The notes beneath the pieces are model-generated. The model made no database searches. It saw only the letters and a list, made by a program, of their open reading frames with translations, and had not been told where the DNA came from. This document shows positions 36,895 through 45,164 of a DNA stretch of 64,000 nucleotides, one piece after another. Source of the stretch: Bacillus sp. OxB-1 (GTDB lineage Bacteria; Bacillota; Bacilli; Bacillales_A; Planococcaceae); contig NZ_AP013294.1 in the NCBI RefSeq assembly GCF_000829195.1, forward strand, positions 3,530,619 through 3,594,618, in the 5' to 3' direction. A program made the position numbers and the translations under genes. The first letter of the stretch is position 1, and every line of letters starts with the position of its first letter.

Positions 36895-37659
36895 CTAGTT
36901 TTTCGGACCGCCAGCAACGTACAACACTTGCCCATTAATAAATGAGGAACGTTCATCCGCGAAAAATGCGACAGCATGGGCAATATCTTCAGGCTGTCCG
37001 CTACGACCAACAGGAATCCGGCGAACGCTTGCCTGCACCAATTCTTCAAAATGGATGCCCAAGCGATTAGCAGTTGCCTTGGTCATATCGGTTTCAATAA
37101 AGCCCGGTGCGACAGAGTTGGCGGTAATACCGAATTTGCCCAACTCGATTGCCAAAGTTTTCGTGAAACCTTGCAACCCCGCCTTAGCCGTTGCATAGTT
37201 CGCCTGTCCCCGATTACCTAATGCAGAAGTCGAAGATATCGTCACAATGCGCCCGTACCGCTGATTCACCATGTATTGCTGAACTGCCTGGCTTGCATAA
37301 AAAGCCCCTTTCAAATGAACATCCATCACAGTGAGCCAGTCGTCATCCGTCATTTTGAAGAGTAAATTATCCCGGGTGACGCCTGCATTATTCACCAAAA
37401 TATCGATTGAGCCAAACCGCTCATATACAGATGCCATCGCATCTTCGACCTGCTTCCGATCCGTCACACTGGCATGGATCCCCGAAATGTCAAATCCCAT
37501 TTCATTCATTTCACTTACCGTCTTGTCCAGCGCTTCCTGATTGACATCCAAAATGGCGACATTTGCTCCTTCCGTCGCGAATTCCTCCGCGATCTTCCGG
37601 CCGATGCCTTGACTCCCACCCGTCACAATCGCGGTTTTGCCCGAGAAACGTTTTTCCAT
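36895..37659 (-). CDS. SDR-family 3-oxoacyl-ACP reductase (FabG-like)
   Basis: 254 residues of a short-chain dehydrogenase: VTGGSQGIGRKIAEEF at the N-terminus, NNAGVTRDN near 90, Ser in SSTSALGN and the catalytic YATAK near 155. It probably reduces a 3-ketoacyl thioester with NADPH. It stands alone, divergent from fabI, rather than in a fab operon, so a secondary FabG or acetoacetyl-CoA reductase role is equally possible. Confidence 0.8.
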   Translation of the reverse strand: MEKRFSGKTAIVTGGSQGIGRKIAEEFATEGANVAILDVNQEALDKTVSEMNEMGFDISGIHASVTDRKQVEDAMASVYERFGSIDILVNNAGVTRDNLLFKMTDDDWLTVMDVHLKGAFYASQAVQQYMVNQRYGRIVTISSTSALGNRGQANYATAKAGLQGFTKTLAIELGKFGITANSVAPGFIETDMTKATANRLGIHFEELVQASVRRIPVGRSGQPEDIAHAVAFFADERSSFINGQVLYVAGGPKN

Positions 37660-37774
37660 TCACAACCTTCTCCCTTCCATGAATTATCTAACTATAGTTC
37701 ATCATACCATTGTCTACATTCTCTCGGAGAATCAAATTCCCAGAATTGATTTGTGGCTAAAGAAGACAGTATGC

Positions 37775-37803
37775 TATACTGGGTTTAGTAACTGGTCCTA
37801 TTA
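37775..37803 (+). promoter_or_regulatory. fabI promoter with FapR-like operator
   Basis: TATACT (37775-37780) serves as the -10 element. Just downstream TTAGTAACTGGTCCTATTA (37785-37803) resembles the FapR palindrome TTAGTACCTGATACTAA at most positions. Malonyl-CoA-relieved repression would fit fabI. Confidence 0.55.
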
Positions 37804-37834
37804 GCAGATATGAAAATAAATGGGGGTTATGAAC

Positions 37835-38611
37835 ATGGATCTACTTAATTTAAAAGGAAAAAACATCGTGGTTATGGGCGTCGCGAATGAGCGGAGCCTG
37901 GCTTGGGGAGTGGCGAAATCGTTGTTTTCCGTTGGGGCGAACGTCATCTTCACATATCGGAAAGAACGCTCGCTTGCGAAAATGGAGAAGGCATTGGAAT
38001 CAGGCAACTATGAAGCGCGCATGATCGTCCAATGCGACGTCAATGACGATGCCAGCATGCATGAAGCATTCACGAAAATCGGCGAGGAGGTCGGCGTCAT
38101 CCACGGTGTGGTCCACTCCGTAGCATTCGCCCATGCTGAAGACCTCCGTAATGATTTCGTCGAAACAACGAGAAGCGGGTATGCGTTCGCACAAGATACA
38201 AGTTCGTACTCCCTCATCGCTGCCGCGAAAGAAGCGCGTCCGTATATGAAGGAAGGCGGATCCATCGTAACGATGAGTTATCTCGGTGCCGAGCGAGTAC
38301 TCGACGGCTACAATGTCATGGGCGTAGCGAAAGCGGCATTGGAAGCATCCGTCCGCTATTTGGCCAACGACCTCGGGAAAGACAATATCCGCGTCAACGC
38401 GATTTCCGCCGGCGCCGTCCGGACACTTTCCGCAAAAGGGGTTCCTTCATTCAACACGATCCTGTCGCAAATTGAGGAGAAAGCTCCATTGAAGCGCAAT
38501 GTCACGCAAGAAGAAGTCGCTGAAATGACCATCGCCATGCTCAGCAAACTATCCAGCGGTGTCACGGGCGAAACAATCTACGTCGATGCCGGCTATCATA
38601 TTATGGGTTGA
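37835..38611 (+). CDS. fabI: Enoyl-ACP reductase (NADH/NADPH)
   Basis: 258 residues, identical in length to B. subtilis FabI. VVMGVANERSLAWGVAK near residue 10 binds the dinucleotide; the catalytic pattern Y-x6-K is YNVMGVAK near 155, and SISAGAVRTLSAKG-like NAISAGAVRTLSAKG follows. It performs the last reduction in fatty-acid elongation. ATG 37835 lies eight bases after GGGGG; two earlier in-frame ATGs are too close to it. Confidence 0.94.
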   Translation: MDLLNLKGKNIVVMGVANERSLAWGVAKSLFSVGANVIFTYRKERSLAKMEKALESGNYEARMIVQCDVNDDASMHEAFTKIGEEVGVIHGVVHSVAFAHAEDLRNDFVETTRSGYAFAQDTSSYSLIAAAKEARPYMKEGGSIVTMSYLGAERVLDGYNVMGVAKAALEASVRYLANDLGKDNIRVNAISAGAVRTLSAKGVPSFNTILSQIEEKAPLKRNVTQEEVAEMTIAMLSKLSSGVTGETIYVDAGYHIMG

Positions 38612-38618
38612 ATCAATT

Positions 38619-38653
38619 ACAGCTGTCCCGTTGAATTCGGGGCAGCTGTTTTG
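38619..38653 (+). terminator. Terminator after fabI
   Basis: ACAGCTGTCCC (38619-38629) pairs with GGGGCAGCTGT (38639-38649), followed by TTTTGC. Confidence 0.82.
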
Positions 38654-38765
38654 CGTACCAATTGTAATTGGAAGCATATCCAAACCAACCAGATATTTCT
38701 TCGAATAGCTACCGCAACTACTGTTTACACTAGGACAATCAGGTGATAAATCAACTGATGACTGT

Positions 38766-38797
38766 GGGGAGGTTAATACCTCCCCGTTTATTATTTG
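38766..38797 (+). promoter_or_regulatory. Hairpin with T-rich tail in the leader of the small gene at 38854
   Basis: GGGGAGG (38766-38772) and CCTCCCC (38779-38785) form a strong stem followed by GTTTATTATTT. It may be a terminator or an attenuator lying 57 bp before the small gene. Confidence 0.55.
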
Positions 38798-38853
38798 GGA
38801 ACATTCTAACTGTGTTACGGATTATAAAAGGAATAAATTTGGGAGGTTCTGAA

Positions 38854-39027
38854 ATGACGAAAAACATGAACACGAATTCCAATGCCGGCAAGAAAAAGGA
38901 GGACCCCAATACGTATACAGCCTATGGAGACCCCGTGAAATCCTCTTCTCCTCCGATTAATCAAAATTTCAAACAAGCCAATTCCACTATTGCCGAAAGT
39001 ACCCAGGAGAGAAAGTCATTGAAATAG
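38854..39027 (+). CDS. Small hydrophilic protein, unknown function
   Basis: 57 residues after GGGAGGTTCTGAA. The sequence is polar and low in hydrophobics (TKNMNTNSNAGKKKEDPN at the start), rich in Asn, Ser, Thr and Lys, with no membrane segment or signal. It is followed 48 bp later by its own terminator. The composition recalls small spore-core proteins of Bacillales, but I cannot assign a family. Confidence 0.65.
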   Translation: MTKNMNTNSNAGKKKEDPNTYTAYGDPVKSSSPPINQNFKQANSTIAESTQERKSLK

Positions 39028-39074
39028 GATGTGGTCCTGTCTATACGATGTCGCTTTTTACAGGATGAACCACC

Positions 39075-39107
39075 AGCTGTCCGAAACAAACTCGGACAGC
39101 TTTTTTC
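39075..39107 (+). terminator. Terminator after the small hydrophilic protein gene
   Basis: AGCTGTCCGA (39075-39084) and TCGGACAGCT (39092-39101), a perfect 10-bp stem, followed by TTTTTT. Confidence 0.9.
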
Positions 39108-39136
39108 TGATTCGAAAGTCCTGTTTCGGGATTAAA

Positions 39137-39241
39137 ATTGTGAACTTGACGGATAAAACGAGGAATATGACGGATAACGCTGTAAATTTGACTGATACTT
39201 CAACAGAAGTGGATGATATAGTTGTAAACTTGACGGATATT
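39137..39241. repeat. Tandem array, 5 units of 21 bp
   Basis: Five diverged units in exact 21-bp register, consensus near GTGAACTTGACGGATAAAAC. The core TTGACGGAT recurs as TTGACGGAT, ATGACGGAT, TTGACTGAT, GTGGATGAT and TTGACGGAT. The array lies between two terminators in the 39028-39336 gap; no gene is seen. Confidence 0.8.
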
Positions 39242-39301
39242 TCTTTGCCTCCAAGTGATTGCCGAAAAAATCATGCGGTATTAGCAGATCAGCTACATCG
39301 T

Positions 39302-39333
39302 AAAGGGGCTGTCCATTCCCAGGCAGCCCCTTT
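39302..39333 (-). terminator. Hairpin terminator after argH
   Basis: AAAGGGGCTG (39302-39311) and CAGCCCCTTT (39324-39333) form a 10-bp stem beyond the argH stop on the minus strand. The U-tract is short. Confidence 0.65.
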
Positions 39334-39336
39334 CCC

Positions 39337-40665
39337 TCATTTCTTCACTTGTTTCATCAATTGCTTATTCCCTTTAGTGATGATGTTTTCGTAATCGATA
39401 TATTCGTAAATATCATCGGTGATCTGGCTGCTGAACTTCGCTAATTCCTCGATCGTCAAATCCTCGATCGCCTTCTTCTGTTCCTCGCAATAGATGATCA
39501 GCTTCCCGACAATCTCATGCGCATCCCGGAATGCGGTCCCTTTGCTCACTAAATAATCCGCCACTTCCGTTGCGTTCAGGAAGCCTGCCTTGATGGCCGC
39601 TTTCATCCGGTCCGCGTTCACTTCCAGCGTGTCAATCATTCTTGCCATGATTTCCATGCAGTCCATGACCGTATCTAGCGCATCGAAAAACTGCTCCTTG
39701 TCTTCCTGCATATCCTTATTGTATGTCAACGGCAGCCCTTTCAGCGTCGTCAACAATGAAAAGAGCGACCCGTACACACGGCCTGTCTTCCCGCGGATCA
39801 ACTCGGCAGCATCCGGGTTTTTCTTCTGTGGCATGATACTGCTCCCCGTTGAATACGCATCGGACATCGTGATGAATTTGAACTCCTGGCTGCTCCAGAG
39901 GATGAGTTCTTCGCTCAAACGGCTCAGGTGCATCATAATGATGGAGAAATCGGACATCAATTCCAGCAAGTAATCGCGGTCACTGACGCCATCCAGAAAA
40001 TTGTCGACCGGTTTTGCAAAGCCGAGCTGCGATGTCGTCACCGTGCGGTCGATATGATGCGTCGTCCCTGCCAATGCGCCGCAGCCGAGCGGATTTTCAT
40101 CCAAAATCTCGATGGCGGAAGCAATCCGCTTTTTATCCCGTGCAAACATTTGGGCATAGGCGCCGAGATGGTGGCTGAACGTCACAACTTGTGCCCGTTG
40201 CAAATGAGTATATCCCGGCATGATGACATTATTGGCAGCCCCTTTTTCATGCAATGAATCGATGAGCACTTGCAGGCTCTCCATCACTTCTGCCGCCTTA
40301 TTTTTTGCATACAAGCGCATATCGACGGCCACTTGGTCATTCCGGCTGCGAGCCGTATGCAGTTTTTTCCCCGTCTCCCCGATGCGCTCCGTCAACTGCA
40401 TTTCCACAAAAGAATGGATATCTTCATAATTTCCCTCGATTTTCAATTCCCCTGATTCGATATCTTGAAGGATCGATTGCAGGCCATTGCTGAGAAGTTC
40501 CCCTTCTTCCTCCGTCAGTAAATGACAATGGACGAGCATCGTCACATGCGCTAAACTGCCCGTGATATCTTCTTTATATAAACGATGGTCGACTGGCAAT
40601 GATGTATTGAACTGTTCCATGATTTCATCCGCACGGCTCGTAAAGCGTCCACCCCAAAGCTTCAT
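39337..40665 (-). CDS. argH: Argininosuccinate lyase
   Basis: 442 residues with the fumarase-superfamily signature GSSIMPQKKNPD near residue 275, and HTARSRNDQ near 105 as a substrate loop. It splits argininosuccinate to arginine and fumarate, the last arginine step. GGAAGGTTGAGATAG precedes the ATG. argG, normally adjacent in Bacillus, is not in this window. Confidence 0.95.
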   Translation of the reverse strand: MKLWGGRFTSRADEIMEQFNTSLPVDHRLYKEDITGSLAHVTMLVHCHLLTEEEGELLSNGLQSILQDIESGELKIEGNYEDIHSFVEMQLTERIGETGKKLHTARSRNDQVAVDMRLYAKNKAAEVMESLQVLIDSLHEKGAANNVIMPGYTHLQRAQVVTFSHHLGAYAQMFARDKKRIASAIEILDENPLGCGALAGTTHHIDRTVTTSQLGFAKPVDNFLDGVSDRDYLLELMSDFSIIMMHLSRLSEELILWSSQEFKFITMSDAYSTGSSIMPQKKNPDAAELIRGKTGRVYGSLFSLLTTLKGLPLTYNKDMQEDKEQFFDALDTVMDCMEIMARMIDTLEVNADRMKAAIKAGFLNATEVADYLVSKGTAFRDAHEIVGKLIIYCEEQKKAIEDLTIEELAKFSSQITDDIYEYIDYENIITKGNKQLMKQVKK

Positions 40666-40684
40666 ATCTATCTCAACCTTCCAG

Positions 40685-40735
40685 AATGAATTTTTATACA
40701 GTATAGTGTATTATAATTAACCCAATTGAATATTG
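40685..40735 (-). promoter_or_regulatory. argH promoter and ARG box
   Basis: A TTGCAA-17 bp-TATAAT promoter lies on the minus strand. Downstream of the -10, AATGAATTTTTATACA (40685-40700) matches the ArgR/AhrC box TGNATWWWWATNCA perfectly. Confidence 0.78.
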
Positions 40736-40823
40736 CAATACATTCTGCGGTTTTTCATTTGCACCAAATGCGCTTATCTGCCAACAGATGCGGTATACTT
40801 TATGGATGAAGGAGCTGAAATGA

Positions 40824-41282
40824 ATGGAGAAACATTTTCCGATTGAAACGATTGAGCGTTGCCAAAAAGAGACGGAAGCAGTCATACAGGAAGAGACTGG
40901 CGACTTTCTGAGCAGAAGCGTTTCTTACCTGAAAGAAAACACGGAAGAATTTCTATATATCGAGTCACCTGCGTTTGAGGCCATTCGGATCGATGCGTTA
41001 GTGCTCGAAATCGATGATGTCTTCCAAACGTACACCGCTCTGTTCGGATTGGGGCTGCAAAAGAAATTACGCGAGCCGATGAAGTCATTCCTTGATGCAA
41101 ATTTGCAAGGGGACGGCATCCAATACAGCATGCTGTTCTCCGGGGAAGACGGAGTTTGGGATGTCAATGTGACGTTGAATGGCATGGCAGGCTTTGATGA
41201 AACTCTTACGTTGGAACAGGCGGTTCAATTGGTGGTCCGATTCGTTGCCGACTTAGTTGACGCAGCGAAGGATGGGAATTGA
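40824..41282 (+). CDS. Conserved-looking cytosolic protein, unknown function
   Basis: 152 residues, acidic, without signal or membrane helices. Predicted alternating helices and strands are seen, with LVLEIDDVFQTYTALFGLG near the middle. GGAGCTGAA precedes the ATG. Its stop touches the TTG start of the RNA methylase gene, so the pair is probably one operon. I do not recognise a domain. Confidence 0.75.
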   Translation: MEKHFPIETIERCQKETEAVIQEETGDFLSRSVSYLKENTEEFLYIESPAFEAIRIDALVLEIDDVFQTYTALFGLGLQKKLREPMKSFLDANLQGDGIQYSMLFSGEDGVWDVNVTLNGMAGFDETLTLEQAVQLVVRFVADLVDAAKDGN

Positions 41283-42224
41283 TTGGACAACAGACAGTTT
41301 ATTTATACGTATAGCCGGCATCGGGATGAGCATGATCTGTGCCGGCTGGAGATGCGGGCATTTTTCGGATTCGATGTGGCGTCCAATATTTTGATCAGCC
41401 CTTTGGAAATCGACCCGAGCCGAAGCCCTTTCATGAAGGAGCGGCTCGATGTGCTACGGGAAGCTGACACATTGGAGGAACTGTATCGCAAAATCGAATC
41501 CGTCGATAGCGGCAATCGGACTTTCAAAGTGCTCTGTTTGAATTCAACCGACCTCGGGGATACGAAAAAGATCGGCCACGCGAATCGGCGGAAAATCGAA
41601 CGGGATGCCGGCTTGCGGATTCCAGGCGAACCGGATTTGAATGAACCGCAGCTAACGTATGGGATTGTGCGGCAGGACGGCCGCTGGTATTTCGGGGAGC
41701 ACAAGCCAAGTGAAGCGGTGTGGTACGAGCACCAGCAAAAGCCGCATATGTATTCCACGGCACTCGGCACCCGGCTGGCACGGGCCGTCGTGAATATTGC
41801 AGTCCCCTTCCCGGAAGGCATCCGGGCGATCGATCCGTGCTGCGGCATCGGGACCGTGCTCGTCGAAGCGCTCTCGATGGACATTGCGATGAAAGGCCGG
41901 GACATCAATCCGCTCGTCGTCTGGGGATCAAGGAAGAATATCAAGCATTTCGGACTGGAAGGGGACGTGGCGATCGGACCGATTGCCGAGGTTGCGGACG
42001 AATACGACGTCGCCATCATCGACATGCCGTATAACCTATTCACCCATATTACGGACGAGGGCCAGCTCGACATTTTGAAGGAGGCGCGGCGCTTCACGAA
42101 GAAGTTGGTCGTCGTCACTATCGATACGATCGATCACATGATCCACGAAGCCGGTTTTTCCATCATGGACCGATGTGTCGCGAAGAAAGGGACCTTTTCC
42201 AGACAAATTCTTGTTTGTGAATGA
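41283..42224 (+). CDS. Trm11/UPF0020-like RNA methyltransferase
   Basis: 313 residues starting at TTG directly after the upstream stop. The C-terminal half is a class I methyltransferase: motif I DPCCGIGTVLVEAL near 180 and the N6/N2-amino methylase motif IV DMPYNL near 240. The N-terminal half may bind RNA but lacks a clear THUMP domain. The likely target is a guanosine in tRNA or rRNA; the exact base is unknown. Confidence 0.75.
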   Translation: MDNRQFIYTYSRHRDEHDLCRLEMRAFFGFDVASNILISPLEIDPSRSPFMKERLDVLREADTLEELYRKIESVDSGNRTFKVLCLNSTDLGDTKKIGHANRRKIERDAGLRIPGEPDLNEPQLTYGIVRQDGRWYFGEHKPSEAVWYEHQQKPHMYSTALGTRLARAVVNIAVPFPEGIRAIDPCCGIGTVLVEALSMDIAMKGRDINPLVVWGSRKNIKHFGLEGDVAIGPIAEVADEYDVAIIDMPYNLFTHITDEGQLDILKEARRFTKKLVVVTIDTIDHMIHEAGFSIMDRCVAKKGTFSRQILVCE

Positions 42225-42234
42225 ACGGTTTATA

Positions 42235-42266
42235 CCAGGCTGCCCGGGAAGGCAGCTTGGTTTTTT
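42235..42266 (+). terminator. Terminator after the RNA methylase gene
   Basis: CCAGGCTGCC and GGCAGCTTGG form a 10-bp stem with one G-U pair, followed by TTTTTT. Confidence 0.88.
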
Positions 42267-42274
42267 ATCGCCAG

Positions 42275-42400
42275 CCATGTTTGCTTGCACTCCCGTATGG
42301 ATTGCTTGCATTCAATGAATGACTTCTTACACTCCACTCCGTATTGCTTGCCCTCATCTTGCCATTTCTTGCGCCCGCTTGCCGATTGCTTGCAATTAAG
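42275..42400. repeat. Tandem array, 6 units of 21 bp
   Basis: TTGCTTGCA or close variants start at 42281, 42302, 42323, 42344, 42365 and 42386, always 21 bp apart. Flanking bases in each unit vary more. On the minus strand this reads as a seven-residue period, but no ribosome binding site or homologue supports coding. Confidence 0.85.
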
Positions 42401-42449
42401 AACCCAAAAATGGACTACCCGCGACTTCAGGCAACCACTATAAAAAAGA

Positions 42450-42650
42450 GGGGCTGTCCAGAAAGTGGATTTTCCGGTTAAACACGCAAAAAGCAAGGGC
42501 TCTGGTCGCTTTCCGCGGGCCAGCCGAAGAGCCTCCTCCGGCTTACAGCCGTGCGGGGTCTCGTCGGCCGGCTTTTCCGCAGGAGTCTCCCGGCGCCCTT
42601 GCTTTTTGCTAGTATCCAACTCTGTGCCTGGACTTTTCGGACAGCCCCCC
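42450..42650. repeat. Long imperfect palindrome (MITE-like or intergenic repeat)
   Basis: The outer arms GGGGCTGTCC and GGACAGCCCC bracket inner arms GCAAAAAGCAAGGGC and GCCCTTGCTTTTTGC and a GC-rich centre with CTTTCCGCGGGC and CCGCAGGAGTCTC. About 200 bp could fold into one long hairpin. The centre resembles an intergenic repeat seen in many Bacillus genomes. It ends five bases before the aminopeptidase stop and may double as its terminator. Confidence 0.75.
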
Positions 42651-42655
42651 TTTCT

Positions 42656-44035
42656 TCATTTGCTCAATTCCGCCGTATAATCCGCTAACAGCCTTGCGCC
42701 ATACCCCGTCGCCGATTTTGTATAATAGCCGGATGCTTTTGACTTGTCCATGACGCCCGCCATATCGACATGCAGCCATTTGGCCCCGTCCGGCACGAAC
42801 CGCCGTAGGAAGAGGGCGGCGGTGATCGAGCCCGCTTCGCTCATGGAGCTGATATTGTTCATGTCCGCGTAATCGCTCGACAGAGACTGATCATACGATT
42901 CGATCAATGGCATCGGCCAGATGAAATCCCCGTTGCGGTCCCCGATCCGTTTCATTGTCGCGGATAGCTCCTCATCCCCGAAGACACCGCCTATTTCCGT
43001 GCCGAGCGCATTGACGATGGCGCCTGTCAACGTGGCAATGTCAACGATATACTCCGCTTGGCGTTCGCCCGCCCGGATCAACCCATCCGCCAAGATGAGC
43101 CGGCCTTCCGCATCCGTATTGCCGACTTGGACAGTCAATCCATTCTTATAATGAATCACTTCGCCCGGCAAGACGGATTGGTTATCCGGCATATTTTCCA
43201 CTATCGGAATGAGGGCGACGACGTTAACTCTCGCCTTCGATTTTGCAAGCAAGGACATCGCTCCCGCGACTGCGGCGGCTCCTCCCATATCCATCCGCAT
43301 ATCGCTGATATCTTTCCCGCTCTTCAAGCTGATGCCGCCCGTATCGAAGGTAACCCCTTTTCCGACAAGCGCTACGAGAGGCTTGGAAGCGTCCCCTTGA
43401 TAAATGAGTTCGACGAACCGTGGTTGATACTTGCTTCCTCGGCAGACGGTCAGGACGCCGTTCATTTCCGCTTGGCGGATTTTCCCTTCATCCCATACAT
43501 CCACTTCCACGTCCGTTTCTTTAAAGTGGAGCTTCAGCACTTCAGGAAATGCCTCGGGATGCAGGACGTTCGGTACTTCATTCATCAAATCACGGGAAAA
43601 AGTGACCGCTTCGGCCCGGATTTTTCCCGTTGCGACGAAAGGTTCCACCCCTTCTCCGGATAATTCCAATTCCGTCTGGAACGGGGTGATATCCGATTGA
43701 TAGCGGGTGAATTGATACGCCCCCAATTCCCAACCTTCCACAAAGGCCGTCAGCAAGTCTCCTTTTTCACTAGACGGGAACAAAGCAGTCAAGGATGCTT
43801 CCTCCAGTTTCGCGATACCCACTTTGGAAGCACTTACGTTTCTGGAGATATTCCCTGCCAAGTTGCGGATTTTCTCCAAAGAGGGATTGGCTATCTTCTT
43901 TATAACGACATAGTGGGCGTCCCCAAAGAACAGAGAGCAATGATCACCCGGCTGATTAGCTACAAATCGCTTGACTGCGTCGTTTTTTTGTATGGTCGCA
44001 TCGTCCTGATACATGATTCTCACGGCATTCGTCAT
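42656..44035 (-). CDS. Leucyl aminopeptidase family (M17) protein
   Basis: 459 residues. The C-terminal catalytic half carries the M17 metal ligands in GKGVTFDTGG (Lys, Asp), MRMDMGGAAAV and the signature NTDAEGRL near 320. The N-terminal domain is of the PepA type but diverged. It removes N-terminal residues from peptides as a two-metal hexameric enzyme. GAGGAGGAAATGAA precedes the ATG. Confidence 0.92.
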   Translation of the reverse strand: MTNAVRIMYQDDATIQKNDAVKRFVANQPGDHCSLFFGDAHYVVIKKIANPSLEKIRNLAGNISRNVSASKVGIAKLEEASLTALFPSSEKGDLLTAFVEGWELGAYQFTRYQSDITPFQTELELSGEGVEPFVATGKIRAEAVTFSRDLMNEVPNVLHPEAFPEVLKLHFKETDVEVDVWDEGKIRQAEMNGVLTVCRGSKYQPRFVELIYQGDASKPLVALVGKGVTFDTGGISLKSGKDISDMRMDMGGAAAVAGAMSLLAKSKARVNVVALIPIVENMPDNQSVLPGEVIHYKNGLTVQVGNTDAEGRLILADGLIRAGERQAEYIVDIATLTGAIVNALGTEIGGVFGDEELSATMKRIGDRNGDFIWPMPLIESYDQSLSSDYADMNNISSMSEAGSITAALFLRRFVPDGAKWLHVDMAGVMDKSKASGYYTKSATGYGARLLADYTAELSK

Positions 44036-44088
44036 TTCATTTCCTCCTCATACATCCAATTGACCTTCACACTCTATCATACGTATTC

Positions 44089-44247
44089 TCAACGCTTCTC
44101 CGCAAGAACGAGGAAAAACGTCGCGAATGGACCAAGGAATAAAGATAGGAGAAACCAATTCAATCCACTTCGGTTTTTCCCTTGGGCAATTCCCGCATTG
44201 ATGAGTGCCAACGTTCCCCATCCGACGACATAACTTCCATTATCCAT
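44089..44247 (-). CDS. Small membrane protein, unknown function
   Basis: 52 residues starting at ATG 44247 after GGAGGGATTCAG. The first third (YVVGWGTLALINAGIAQG) and last third (NWFLLSLFLGPFATFFLVLAE) are hydrophobic, suggesting two short membrane segments joined by a basic turn (KNRSG). The real start is well inside a longer open frame. Similar small proteins occur in other Bacillales, but no function is known to me. Confidence 0.7.
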   Translation of the reverse strand: MDNGSYVVGWGTLALINAGIAQGKNRSGLNWFLLSLFLGPFATFFLVLAEKR

Positions 44248-44355
44248 CTGAATCCCTCCGATTTTGCTGCTATTACGTTTACGTTCTTCAGCAAGGAAAG
44301 TTCCGGAACAACTGTGGTACACTTTTCCTAATTACCGAAACGGAGGTCGACCTAT

Positions 44356-45036
44356 ATGAAACGATGGGATCACCAAGGCATTATTGATCGATTCGAAGCA
44401 AATCGCGATGGCGCACAAGCGGCTCCGATGGCTGCCTATATGAAAAACCATTTCCCCTTCCTCGGGATCAAAAGCCCGCTGCGCCAACAATTACTAAGAG
44501 AACAATTCAAAGAATATGAGTTGCCTGGAAAGGATCTGCTCTTCGAGGAAGTGTGGACATTATACAATTTGCCGGAACGGGAGTACCAATATGCAGCGAT
44601 CGCTTTATTGGAAAAGATGAAAAAGCATCTGACAATCGATGATTTGCCGGTTTTACGTCAACTGATCGAATCCAAGTCTTGGTGGGATAGCGTGGATACC
44701 ATCGCTCCGAAGCTCGTCGGCCATATTGTATTCCATGATCGGGAGGAAGGTGGCCCCGTGATGGCGAAATGGTCGCAATCCGGCAATATGTGGACAAACC
44801 GTTCAGCCATCCTTCACCAACTGAAATATAAGAATGGAACGGATACTTCCCTTTTATCTAAAATCATTGAGCAGCATTCATCTTCCGGCGAGTTTTTCAT
44901 CCAGAAAGCGATTGGCTGGAGCTTGCGCGAGTATGCCAAAACCGATCCGAACTGGGTACGGACCTTCGTCGCGACACACTCATTGAAACCGTTAAGCAAA
45001 CGGGAAGCATTGAAACACATTACAAGCATCGAATGA
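44356..45036 (+). CDS. DNA alkylation repair enzyme (AlkD-like HEAT-repeat protein)
   Basis: 226 residues, all-helical, of the AlkD family: PFLGIKSPLRQQLLRE near residue 35, YQYAAIALLE near 80 and the SWWDSVD segment near 110 holding the conserved Trp-Asp pair. AlkD proteins remove 3- and 7-alkylated purines without base flipping. GGAGGT lies upstream of ATG 44356. The downstream terminator loop includes the stop codon. Confidence 0.88.
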   Translation: MKRWDHQGIIDRFEANRDGAQAAPMAAYMKNHFPFLGIKSPLRQQLLREQFKEYELPGKDLLFEEVWTLYNLPEREYQYAAIALLEKMKKHLTIDDLPVLRQLIESKSWWDSVDTIAPKLVGHIVFHDREEGGPVMAKWSQSGNMWTNRSAILHQLKYKNGTDTSLLSKIIEQHSSSGEFFIQKAIGWSLREYAKTDPNWVRTFVATHSLKPLSKREALKHITSIE

Positions 45037-45048
45037 GATGCTTTTTTA
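45025..45048 (+). terminator. Terminator after the AlkD-like gene
   Basis: AGCATC and GATGCT enclose GAATGA (holding the stop codon), followed by TTTTTA. Confidence 0.72.
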
Positions 45049-45067
45049 TTTCATTTCAAACAGTACC

Positions 45068-45096
45068 TTGCATAGAATAGTACCGTGTGATATATT
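45068..45096 (+). promoter_or_regulatory. Promoter of the PadR operon
   Basis: TTGCAT (45068-45073), 17 bp and TATATT (45091-45096). AGTACC occurs before the -35 and TAGTACC within the spacer, a direct repeat suited to autorepression by the PadR protein. Confidence 0.6.
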
Positions 45097-45164
45097 ATTG
45101 TCAATAACTACCTAGCATGGGACGCTACTGTCTATTGATTGGTAGTGAAAGGAGCGTACAGCAG

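Noticed and set aside
42265..42619. Minus-strand protein with a seven-residue ECKQS-type repeat
   Set aside because: It follows from the 21-bp DNA period and the palindromic element; there is no ribosome binding site, and the frame crosses a terminator.
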